Assembly (NCBI GenBank): GCA_025504975.1
Contig: JANUWI010000003.1
Location: 1,488,001 to 1,552,000 of the forward strand
Length of the DNA: 64,000 nt
Direction of reading: 5' to 3'
Origin: Plenodomus lindquistii
Taxonomy: Eukaryota; Ascomycota; Dothideomycetes; Pleosporales; Leptosphaeriaceae
Positions within the stretch are counted from its first letter, which is position 1. Each line of letters starts with the position of its first letter. Made by a program: the position numbers and the translations under genes. A model generated the notes under the pieces. That model ran no database searches. It had not been told where the DNA came from and saw only the letters and a list, made by a program, of their open reading frames with translations. Of this stretch, positions 12,516 to 22,329 are shown one piece after another.

Positions 12516-13980
12516 TCAGCTCCCTATGACGTACCACCATACCACTCCCATGCCCATAAACGCCGCCGATGACCGCGGCGAGATCCACAAAGCGGCACAC
12601 ATCACTAGGAAGACCAGCGTGTAACCCCCGCGTCTGCGCTGCTGAGCGCGAGCATCGGATTCCGCCGCCATGGCTGCGTGACGACGTGCCGCCGCTGCCT
12701 CACGCTCAACGCGAATCCGCTCCGTCTCGCGGGCAAAGCGTGCAGTGTCGGCTGTTGCTTGCGCGGTGGCTCGTCGCGCCTCTGCTTCTCGTTGGCGAGC
12801 GAGGAATTCCTGGAGTCGGTCGTAGGTTTGTCTGCGGGCCTCTGCTTCTGCGTCTGCTTTGGCTTGTGAGGTTTTGTGGTTTTGTTGCTGGTTGGCTTTT
12901 TGTTCTTGTTGATGGGCGTTGTTGCGCTTTTTTTGCTCTCTTTCTTGTTGGGCCCTTTGCCTTTCTTGCTGTGCTCTCTCCTTTTCTCGCTCTGCCTTCT
13001 CATTCCCTTGTCCTTGATCATATCGGTTCCTAGCTTCTTCTTCTTCTGCACGCGCCTTATCCTGCTTTGCTCGTTCGTCTCGAGCTCGATCTCTAGCTTC
13101 TTGTCTTGCATCCCCTCTTTTCTTAAAGTGTTCATGCTCCGTTCTCTCGTTCTCCTCTTGCTGTCTTGCCTTTTCTGCTTCCCACCGCTCTTGTAGCTGC
13201 CCTTCTAGATGCTTGAGCAGTATTTGCTCTGTTTGTAACTCTTCCTTCATAACCTTGATTACTGCCATGCACGCCGTCGAGTACCTAGTGAGTCTGTCCC
13301 TCGTCAAGTCGTTTTCTGAGATTCGAAATTCCCTGTACTTTTTCAGTTCTTCGATATTGTACTTGAGTAATTTATCCAGTCTGGACAGTTCAGTCTCCCA
13401 ATCTCTTATCGCTTTTTCGCAGTTGAGCATGTTGTTTTTTTGACGGTCGGCATACTCTTGCCAAGCTTGCTTTTTCGCGCGACTCTCTGCGTCTGTTTGG
13501 GTCTTTGGTCCTGTTGGGCGAGGTGGAGTGGATTGGGCTCGTGGTCCCGCGTTTCCGTGATCAGCACGCTCTTCTGAATTCGGTGCCTTTTGCTTGGATT
13601 GTTCCTTTGGCCGCCGGGGTTCTCGTGGTTCCTCTTGCCGCGACTTTGATGGTCCCGTGGACGTTGGCTGTGCTGGACGACTCGCTTGTGGCCCTGCGTT
13701 TCTCGGCCTGGTCTTGTCATATTCACGTCTCTTAGATTCATCCTGTAGAACTCCCCAAGCCTCCACCAGCTAAGAATGGTGTGAGCGATTACTGTGCTCC
13801 AACAACCTCCTTGGCCAGTTTACTTACTAGCTGTGTCTTTCTAGTGAATGTAGCCTTTTGCGACTCGGGATTCTTGTCAGGATGGTTCTTCAGCATCAAA
13901 CTTTTGTATGACTTGTAGATGTCACTGCGAAGTGCGGAAGGTTGAACATTGAGAATATCATAGTAGTCTGGAGTAGACAT
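12516..13980 (-). CDS. J-domain protein A, coiled coil plus C-terminal membrane segment
   Basis: Two exons, 13980-13828 and 13769-12516, with a 58 bp intron at 13770-13827 (donor GTAAGT). The product is about 468 aa. Residues 5-70 form a J domain: DYYDILNVQ, the Hsp70-activating HPD triad in NHPDKN, then AWGVLQDESKRREYD after the intron. The rest is mostly E, K, R, Q and A with heptad-like periodicity, so a long charged coiled coil is likely. The last 40 residues are hydrophobic (TLVFLVMCAALWI and a second stretch ending WWYVIGS), which suggests a membrane hairpin or tail anchor. It is the first of four related genes, and the only one on this strand. By family logic it would recruit an Hsp70 to a membrane; client and compartment are unknown. 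I do not recognise a named orthologue. Confidence 0.8.
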
Positions 13981-14585
13981 TTTGCCAAAGTACTGGATAG
14001 TCCAAATGTATAATGAGCGTAAAACTGTAGTGGTAGTATAGTACTGGATATTACCAGGCTACATGTATGTCGTGCGATACACACGGGTAAGACATACAGA
14101 ACTTTCTATTGATTAGCTGACTCAGTGTTCCTTTTAGAGGCACACGTGTAGCTGTGAATGCTAGGTCACCAGGACAAACAATGTCTTTTAGAAAGGGCAT
14201 TATACAAGTCTCAATACAAGCAGCATGGGTGTACGACTCCGTGCAGCTCAGGTATGGTGTCGGAGTAAATTGAGAGGCATATCAGAAAGTGTGAATGTGC
14301 TGCTTTGAAATCCCATAATCAAATGAGGGCTTTCTCTTTAGTTACAAGATTTCAAGTTGATATATTACTAGCATAAGCCATACACATGAGGCCTTGATCG
14401 CATATAGGTATAGGGCATTCTCATGATTATCGAAAAGCTGATGTCTTACTCCCCTCACCCTATGGCACTCCATCGTACCAGAGGGAAGCTTCATAGTTTG
14501 CCATGTCTCATCCCGATAGTCAATATAGTACTGAATGAGCATCTCAACTTGGATTGTATCAAACGTTTCAGCACCTATACTAATC
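13981..14585. promoter_or_regulatory. Divergent spacer between J-domain genes A and B
   Basis: 605 bp between divergent starts, moderately AT-rich. Short frames on both strands (for example 14342-14587 minus) overlap the B start and look like shadows. No recognisable element. Confidence 0.4.
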
Positions 14586-16075
14586 ATGTCAGGATCTATG
14601 TCGCAAGATCACTACGCAGTCCTTGATATCGCGCCAACTGCCACGCCCAAGGAGATCAAGAGGGCATATCAGAGGTTGAGTATGGAATGGCATCCAGATA
14701 AGAACGAGGGCTCGCAGGAGGCGACTGTGAAGATGCAGGTGGTACGTTATTCTAAGGTATATCGTGTGCCTGGATCATGTGCTTATATCTGTAGATTAAT
14801 GCCGCATGGGAGGTCCTAGGGGACGAAGCTCAGAAGAGGGAGTATGACAAGACTCTTAAGTGTAGCACCAACGCCATGAGCTCGGCAACGACATCAACGG
14901 CCACTGATCCAAGACCGTATCGATCGGAATCAAAGGAGAAGCAGGAGTCGTCCCCCCCGAAAGGAAATTATGGCAATCCGCCGCCTCATTCGCACTGGCA
15001 ACAACGAGGATATACACCCGGGGCTCGGGCAGAAGCAGAAAGCAATGGTCGAGCACAAGCAGAAGCTGAGGCTGGAGCACAAGCAGCAAGGCATGCTCGA
15101 GCATACACAGAATTCAAAGCTCAGGCACAAGCAGAAAGAAACATTCATCAGCAAAACTGGCAAGCCTATGTAAAGCGTCAACAAGCCAACATCTCACGCT
15201 GCCGAGAAATCATCAGGCGCCTCGAGGCATCCATCGCAAAACCCCACACACAACTCCGACGCGTCTTTGCAGACATGCAAAAAGCAAGACGCAAACCTTA
15301 CGGATTCTACCAGCAAAGCAAGACTGCTGAATCGATATTCTTGGAGGACGTGAAGATCCGCAGACGAGGAGAAATAAACATGGAATACTCGCACCTCCAG
15401 TACCTCGAAGAAACACTGGAACAGCGAACTGCAGAAGAAGCCTGGAGATATGAGCAGGAAATGCGGGCATGGGGCCAGCCTCAAGACCCCAGCGTCAAGC
15501 AAGAACAAGACCGACAAGAGAAACAACGCTGGATCCACGACGAGCAGCAACAAAGGTACGAAGCAGAGCAGCTAGAACAACGCGATGCCAAACGCCGCGC
15601 AGAAGAAGACGAAAAGTTGGAAGAAGCCATGCTGGAAGCAGAGTACAAGGAGGCAAAACAGCGCCCGGGAGCTTATCCTGCATGGAAATGGACGGTGTAT
15701 GAACTACAACGAGATGCGAAGCGGGCACAAAAGAATCGACGCCGACAGGAAATGGAGGAGGAGAACGAGCGACGTGCAGCCGCCGAAATACGGGCCAGAA
15801 AAGATGCTGCACAACGTGCCTTCGAGTTAAAGCAGAAAGCAGTACTAGCTGAGCACGCATACTATGCTGAAATCAGGGCCCAGGCCATAGCGCAAGCACT
15901 GCGAGACCGGACGTTGAGAGCAAAGATCCTCGATTATTTGGAGGAACATGGGATTGAAAGAGTCACATGTGCACGATTGGGTTTCTTAGCCATTGCTTGG
16001 ACCGTTGCGTATCTTGTGTCGGCAGCATGGTGGGTATTTGGACTGGCCCTGTGGTGCGTTTATCATATTGGCTAA
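14586..16075 (+). CDS. J-domain protein B, coiled coil plus C-terminal membrane segment
   Basis: Two exons, 14586-14741 and 14795-16075, with a 53 bp intron at 14742-14794 (donor GTACGT). The product is about 478 aa. An in-frame ATG at 14598 gives MSQDHYAVLD and is an equally good start. The J domain reads HYAVLDIAP, then WHPDKN, then after the intron INAAWEVLGDEAQKREYD. A proline/serine-rich linker follows, then about 300 residues of A/E/Q/R-rich helix. The C-terminus is strongly hydrophobic with several tryptophans (FLAIAWTVAYLV, then WWVFGLALWCVY), consistent with two short membrane passes. Architecture and intron position match protein A and the J domain of D, so these are paralogues. A membrane-tethered Hsp70 co-chaperone is the inference; no specific pathway can be read from the sequence. 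Confidence 0.82.
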
Positions 16076-16730
16076 GAGAAGTGCTTGGTGAACGGAATTG
16101 CCAGACAAGGGCGTGCGGTAGTTAGCATTGGCAAGATATATAGCTCGGTTTGAGTCCGGCTACCCATTCGTTATTCAGAGATTAGACAGGGGTGCCATTC
16201 GATTGGCGAGTTATGTCTGAGAGCAAAGTACGAGTGAGATGCAAATGGCAGGTCTTGTTTGGATCTCCCACACCTCATTCTGCTCAAGTAAAGATTTCAA
16301 CTACCTTCTCTCTCTCGTTGCGGTACAGATGCGTGATTGGATGAGTAGAGGAAACGGGATGCTCGACATAATCTCAATTCGGATGCACTACTCCTATTAG
16401 CCAAAGGGATACTGCATATGGCGGTGAGCTGCGGTAGAGAAATCTTGTCCCCGCAATCGATTCTGCGGATGTTGGCGAGTAAGAGTCTCAAACGTGGTAC
16501 ATTTCGGTGAGAGTGGGGATGTTTGCTCATTTGTCAGTTGCCATATCTGTAGGAAAGCGTTGTTGTGTTACACGGGAGGCAAACTGCATATGACGCAACA
16601 AAGCAGTCTCATCATGAAATTGCCGTCATTAGTCTAGGCTCATAAGTCTCTCCTGTCGCTCAGCTCGTGCAGTTGTGGCACGCTGCACAGTCTGCTCTTT
16701 CATAGTTCCATTCACATACGGCTTCGTACT
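16076..16730. other. Spacer between J-domain genes B and C
   Basis: 655 bp holding the 3' end of B and the 5' flank of C. No domain-bearing frame. Confidence 0.4.
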
Positions 16731-18142
16731 ATGGACCCAACTACACCAGATATAGATTACTACGTGATCTTGGAGGTTAATCCTCACGCAACCCTTGATG
16801 ATATCAAGACGTCATGGCGGAGACTGCTGAAGGCACATCATCCCGACAAAAACGGTGGGTGCGACCTTGCAACTGAGAAGACGAAACTTGTAAGTTCGCA
16901 ATACCGTCTACCTACTCTCAACTTGAGAGACGTCATATAGACATATGGCTGACATTACTTCTAGCTCAATGCAGCGTGGGAGGAGCTGAGCGACACAACC
17001 CGTCGGCGCGAGTATGACAGGAGACGTCGGAATCGAGAACCACGGCGCACCGCTCAGGCTGAAGCAGAAAAAAGGGCCAAAGCAGAGGCAGAGAGAAAGA
17101 GGGAAGGCTTACGGAGGGCACGACAGACAAGAGAGCGAAGAAGAGCGGCAGCCCAAGCGGAGTCTGTTCGACGGGCAAGAGAGCATCTCAAGAGACAAAA
17201 AGCGGCTCGAGAAGCTGCGAGAAAACGAAAAGAAGAAGCGCGCTTGGTGGCAGAAGAAGAACAAGCAAGACTGAAAGCTGACTATGAAGCAGCCAAAGAA
17301 AGGCGAGAGAAGGCACGGTTCAAGGAAGAGGAACGGAAAAGAAACGAGGCAGAAGCGAGGCAGAAAGCCTTCCTGAGAGCACACGCCCGAGCGAAGATGA
17401 GAGAGGCACGGATGAAGAAAGAGGCGCAAGTCAAGTATCAAGCTCTTCTCGGAGATCAGCTCCGAGCAGAGACAGAAGGTCCAGAAGTGAAAGAAGCACA
17501 AGACAAGCTGGCAGCTCAGAGACGAAAGCGCGAAGCGGAAGCAAAGAGGCGTTACGTACTGCCCGAACACAAACGGCGAAAATGACCCCTCAGCATGCTC
17601 AACGTGAGGAACAAGAGTTGATCGAGTTTCTCAAGATTCAGCAAGATCGGGCCAGCAAAGCCGCGAAGGCTGACGAGGAACGTCTGGCAGCGTATGTGAG
17701 AGGAGAAGAAGAACAAATCAGCCAGGATACGGCAGCCGAAGAACGCCAACTGGAGTCTGTCACTTCGGAACAAAACGCTTTTCTCGACAAAGTTTGTGAA
17801 CATGACTCAGACTGTCGTGACGGACATGCAGCATGCTCCTTGATCTGCTCTCGGTTGCGTTGGCGTGTACAATTTGTAAAGGCCGATTCACCACGAAGAA
17901 TGGCTGAGAGACGGTCACAGATCGCGAAGCGCGCGGAGGGTAGAAAAGAGCGCCTTGATAGGTATGCAACGACCGAGCGAGGCTTCATTAGGCGCCGTGT
18001 GATTGAAGAGGGGGAAAGAATTGATCGATATTATCGCAGTAGGCAAAGGAGGATCGCGCCGTTACACACGGCGATGGAGAGTGGCAGAAGGATCTTCCGA
18101 GTCTACGGACTTGGAGAAGGCACACGGGTGATCCATACGTGA
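16731..18142 (+). CDS. J-domain protein C, coiled coil, split across two frames
   Basis: Exon 1 is 16731-16889; a 75 bp intron (16890-16964, branch CTGAC) leads to a frame from 16965 that stops at TGA 17583-17585. The J domain has DYYVILEVNP, HHPDKN and, after the intron, LNAAWEELSDTTRRREYD. About 190 residues of very basic and acidic A/E/R/K helix follow. A second frame begins at ATG 17582, overlapping the stop as ATGA, and runs to 18142 with similarly charged sequence. A 38 bp GTACTG...CTCAG interval (17556-17593) would fuse the two frames into about 432 aa; otherwise the protein is about 259 aa. Unlike A, B and D there is no C-terminal hydrophobic anchor in either version, so C may be soluble or may have lost its anchor. 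The J domain itself looks intact. The exact structure of the 3' half is unsettled. Confidence 0.65.
17556..17593 (+). other. Candidate 38 bp intron or frame overlap in J-domain gene C
   Basis: The interval has GT and AG ends and joins the two charged frames in phase 0. It is shorter than any other intron in the window (44 bp and up) and has no clear CTAAC/CTGAC branch site. Longer acceptors, such as AG at 17640-17641, also keep frame. The alternative is that the ATGA overlap marks a frameshift separating two ORFs. Confidence 0.35.
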
Positions 18143-19069
18143 TGTTTTGCACACCATGATGTATTCAGCAGCGCTCATGGTAGGTCTTCTGGACGTCGCG
18201 TAGGGCTGGAACTGAGAGAGGGGAGTGGCCACAAACATCCGACAGTGTCCATGATACCTAAATTTCGGTGAGCATCCACGATGGATGTTGCGGGCTATCG
18301 ATATATACCTCCGAGATGTTAAAAACAATGTTTTGTCGTATGTCTTTCGCTTCGCGTGCGACATATTTGGCTCTCACGACGGGTGGGCCGGGAAAAGTTC
18401 AAAAATTAGATGAGCGACGTTCGGCTTTCCCGTGAGTTTTCTAGTAGTAACAAAAGTCAGAATTGAAAGTAGATCTGTCAGACGTAAAGATTACGGCCGA
18501 GACTGCTTCTAAGGAAGGTTTATAACTAAATATATTTACCGTGTGCGCAATACTCCATAATTTATAGTAATACTTGTAAAGGTAGTGCTTGAAGAGGTAG
18601 TGCTTATAAAGGTAATGCTTTTAGAGGGGTAATTATAAAAAGTAGTCTTTATAGATACAACCTGTAGAAATATAAATGCTTGCTTATATAAAATCCTGCT
18701 TACGTGAAAGTGTGCACTCTATCACGTGAAGAAAAGCTGTCCTCTGTGGCATTAAGCGAGCTAACCACAGATCTGCTCTATCCGCGAATAGAAAGTTGCG
18801 CCCCTACTAATTTTTGAGGCCCCCTACAGCTATTTGATCGTAAGAGCTTCCTTCGGAAGCAATAATGACCTTCTGAAACCGACCTTGCGATAAACACGGG
18901 AACCTTGAGTCTAGTCGTACAACATGCTCGATACTAGCGTTACTCACCATGCCCTTTCACTTTGGTCAACATAGCGCAATCACCTCTGCCCGTTTGCCCA
19001 AATTTCAGTTCATCATTCGCTATCGAGCGCATCTACTTCTATATTCTCGCATTTTCAACTCACGCGTCG
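18143..19069. other. AT-rich spacer between J-domain genes C and D
   Basis: 927 bp without a supported gene. From about 18500 to 18720 the base composition becomes markedly AT-rich with degenerate short repeats, unlike the flanking genes. This fits an eroded repeat or transposon scar, but no terminal repeats or transposase remnant are visible. Confidence 0.4.
18578..18636 (+). repeat. Degenerate short tandem repeat
   Basis: Three imperfect copies of a unit of about 16 bp, with core AGGTAGTGCTT or AGGTAATGCTT, sit in AT-rich DNA. Confidence 0.55.
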
Positions 19070-19872
19070 ATGGCCTCTCCAAAGCCAGCACAGGATCATT
19101 ACGCAACGCTGCAAGTGCACGAAGATGCGTCGTACAAAGCCATTAAAGACGCGTATCGACGCCTTATGCTACTGCATCACCCCGACAAGAACCTAGGCTC
19201 AGCAACTGCTACAACTCGCAGCCAAGCTGTCTGTATTGCCCAGCAGTGTCCTCCGCGTGAAACCACAATCACTAACAATGCATCCAGATCAACACAGCCT
19301 GGGAAGTGTTAGGTGACAATACACGTCGTCGGGAATATGACGCACTTCGCCTAGCTACCAAACGCACTCGGGCAGCTGTTTTCGCTCGTCACGCAAGGAG
19401 AAAGAAAGCGAATTCCGCACGGCGTGAAGAGGAGATGCGCAGGGAAGCAGCAGAAGAGCTTCGCCGTGAGTCTTGGATGCGGGATCAAAAGCGGCAAGCG
19501 AGAGAGCAAAGTTTTGAAGCAGTGCGAAATCGCAAAGCTGTTCATAAAAGGTGGATAGTATGCCTATTTATCGCCTACATACTCATACGCCGTCCGTCGT
19601 TCTTTGGAATCAGCGATGGGCTGGCATCGTGGCAAGTACAGCTCAGGGCGTCGTCACGACTATGTCAGGCAGAAGGACTGCCGTGGTTGCTACGGGCCTG
19701 GCGGCTACCGTTCTGCCTCTTCGAAGCGTCGTTGCGCTGGGGGTTGAGGAGAGCTGTGGGAGTGCTTTGGATAGGAGTCTTAATTTTCAGAGTTGTCCTG
19801 TTATTGCTGGCGCTGATTGGACTGGTGTACACGGGCATGTATGAGATGTTCTGCTGGTTCGATGGCAGTTGA
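19070..19872 (+). CDS. J-domain protein D, short coiled coil plus membrane segments
   Basis: Two exons, 19070-19228 and 19288-19872. The intron is 19229-19287 (59 bp, branch CTAAC, donor GTCTGT, a weak donor). The product is about 247 aa, the shortest of the four. The J domain reads HYATLQVHED, HHPDKN, then INTAWEVLGDNTRRREYD after the intron. Only about 60 residues of R/E-rich helix follow. Then come hydrophobic segments: WIVCLFIAYILI, and a longer one around VGVLWIGVLIFRVVLLLLAL. The ATG at 19070 is the first in frame; an upstream extension without ATG reaches 18962. The intron falls at the same J-domain position, phase 0, as in A, B and C, which is strong evidence of common descent. Role inferred as a membrane-bound Hsp70 co-chaperone. 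Confidence 0.78.
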
Positions 19873-20143
19873 AGTAAGCTATCGGAAATTGCGGAAATTG
19901 AAGGCATACAATATACGGCTAGGTGAAAAATACATTCGACTGAGCGTTTTACCTAGAATGTACGCCGGCTAGACAAATCGTACGCATACATTGTGCTAGT
20001 GCATGTTGCAACCCCTAAAAGCGCACTAATCATACGCTACAAAGACACTTCTTGATAGTCTGATTTAGCTTTGTTTTGATCATCAGATGCTGTACTTTGC
20101 TAGACTGGTCTATCTCCTAGCAGCACGGCGATCCAAACCCTCA

Positions 20144-21099
20144 TCATCGCTCCGCGCTTGCAGGGACATTGGAAACGAATACCGAAAGAACAGCAGCGTA
20201 CCCAGCAGATACCGCCATCATCTCGAAGCTTGAAACCTTCAAGAACAGAGATACAAGGAAAGACAAGATGAGTATGCACACTGACACAACTATCAGCTGA
20301 ACATTCTTTGACGACTCGTGCGACATGATGGCCAGCGGTGCAATTATGAAGACAGCCGTCAACGCTGCAGTTGTCATACGTCCGATAACCTCAGCTATCA
20401 GTATCGTGTTCTGGTACGACCACCGCTGCTGTCTACCAGCGACCGAGCCAAGGCCCTCACTATTGCTCCTAGCCTTTCGCGACAATCGCCAGTACCTAAA
20501 GGACCGCAAGTGCTTGTGGAGCCAGCGCTGGAATGGGTCGGTCCGCGATCGTGTCCCTAGATCTATCCTCACCAGCCTAGTCTTGTGTGCTTCGTACAGG
20601 GTAAGATCGTCCCGCAGACTAGTCTGTTGCTCGTCATCGAGAAGTGAAAAGGTCTCCATGGTCATGATATTGCTGAAGGCAGCAAGCGCTTCGTCTATGT
20701 GGGCGGCACCAGTTAGCGGAGGGCGTCGGGGTAGAGCTCCCAGCACACACTGTACTGTTTTATAAGATCACGGAGCTTCAAGACAAACTCTGTGGTGATC
20801 ACTTCATTAACCTTTGGGACATTGGTGTCCCTCTTGCTGTGCTGGAGGCCAAGTCGGTCGACTGGCGAAGGACTGAGACCCAGGCTAAGACCGGCCTGGT
20901 AGATCGTATGGTCCATGTCTGCGATCTCGTTCTCTAGCAATCGGAGGTTCAGCAGTTGTGTAGTTTTGAAACGTCTGAAGCCGTGGAGCGTGAGATTGTT
21001 GTCCGCAGTGCTGGTAGCCCAGCATTTGCGAAAAGTATCATAGATATCGACTGAACTTGTACGGCCCAACGACTCGGGGACTGGGGGCGGGGTAGACAT
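20144..21099 (-). CDS. DUF6594 family membrane protein
   Basis: Two exons, 21099-20751 and 20694-20144, with a 56 bp intron at 20695-20750 (branch CTAAC). The product is about 299 aa, usual for the family. The N-terminal half has the typical RRFKTTQLLNLRLLENEIAD segment, where helical residues precede a long soluble region. The spliced junction KQYNEALAAFSNIMTME also fits the family. The C-terminal 90 residues hold three or four hydrophobic helices, including TAALTAVFIIAPLAI and LIVVSVCILILSFLVSLFL. The family is fungal and has no established function. The frame extends 20 codons upstream without ATG, so the start at 21099 is preferred. It lies between the J-domain cluster and the NLR, within the accessory island. 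Confidence 0.82.
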
Positions 21100-22329
21100 G
21101 GCGGTGGTGATACAACAAGCGTACTTAATTAGAGCTACTCCCAAGGCTATCGATAGCACTACTAAAAGGGATGTGATCTCGACGAGATTATGTCAACTTT
21201 GTGTGAGCGCAGTAATGTGCGGGTAGAATGGACGTTGTAAATGAGAGCATTGTCCTCGCAGCGAAGGTACAATCAATATTTAGTGTTTCAGACTCAGAAC
21301 CGATTGCATGTGTGCATGGTGCGGCCAGGCACTACTCAACCTGACTATTATGCCGCCGTGCAATGAATTGGGACGTCTTGAAGGGCTGACAGCACACAGC
21401 ACACAGCGCACAAATGCTTGGTGGTACGCGAGCGGCGCAGCGCAGCGCAGCTCGGCCTGGCGAGGGCATGTTGATCAGGCTGTGGAGAGACTGCGACCAG
21501 GATGAGGCGACAACATCTCCGCGCTCTCGCCCGCGAGAGGCGATAATATGTCAATCACCCACTTGCGCATCAGATCGGCTGTGAATTGACGTCGGCTTTC
21601 CCTCTTCTGTGCTGTGCTTTTGTGCCTCACCGATGATATCTGTCGGCGAAGTCACGGCCGGCTCTGATAATGCAAGTGAGAAATCTGCCAAGCTGTCACA
21701 ATGATTGCCCTCTGGTGGTGGGGTTTTTATCGTAATATAGAGGATACCCATGGTATCGCTGTAACGGGGAGATGCTCGGCGCTAACAGACCAGACAGACA
21801 CAGGCACTTCGGAGATCCACCAAATTATGTAGTATGAGGAGATAGGCCTGCCAAAGACCCCTCTATCCGTGCTTGACATTCACCAGTACAGGCGAATCCC
21901 AACCAATGCGAAGCGAGTAAACCCCTGCTAGCGCCTACTCTCTCTATGACGACATGAGCTCTTTCCTCCACCGATACGTCGATCTCGGTCATTACATGTA
22001 TGGTTAAGTTACAGTAGAAATGACTGATCCGGGATTTTCATGGGTTCAAAGGGGTTATCGCTGCTCCGAGTATTAGCAGGGGTCCTACATTATCACGGCT
22101 GCGCCCCTACAGCGTCAGCCGCACCAAGGCGCATTCACCATGCCAACATGTAGGTGACAGGCTGCATTGTCGGCCACAAGGCTGAGGCTGAGCGATGACA
22201 GTTGTTGAAAGCGCTGCTGCTGCCCCCGCTGCTGTTGCTGCCAGACTATGATCATTCCCTTCTTCCTGCACGCATCGACTTCTAATAGGAAGACTTCTAT
22301 CCCTCCACTTCCTGTCGTAACCGCCCTAA
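21100..22329. other. Spacer between the DUF6594 gene and the NLR gene
   Basis: 1.2 kb with no convincing coding frame; short frames lack domains and splice support. It holds the 5' flanks of both divergent genes. Confidence 0.45.

Noticed and set aside
17582..18142. A separate gene starting at the ATGA overlap
   Set aside because: Its composition continues the upstream coiled coil and an in-phase junction exists, so it is treated as part of J-domain gene C.
20318..20765. Plus-strand frames opposite the DUF6594 gene
   Set aside because: Shadow of the minus-strand gene, whose domain and intron are clear.
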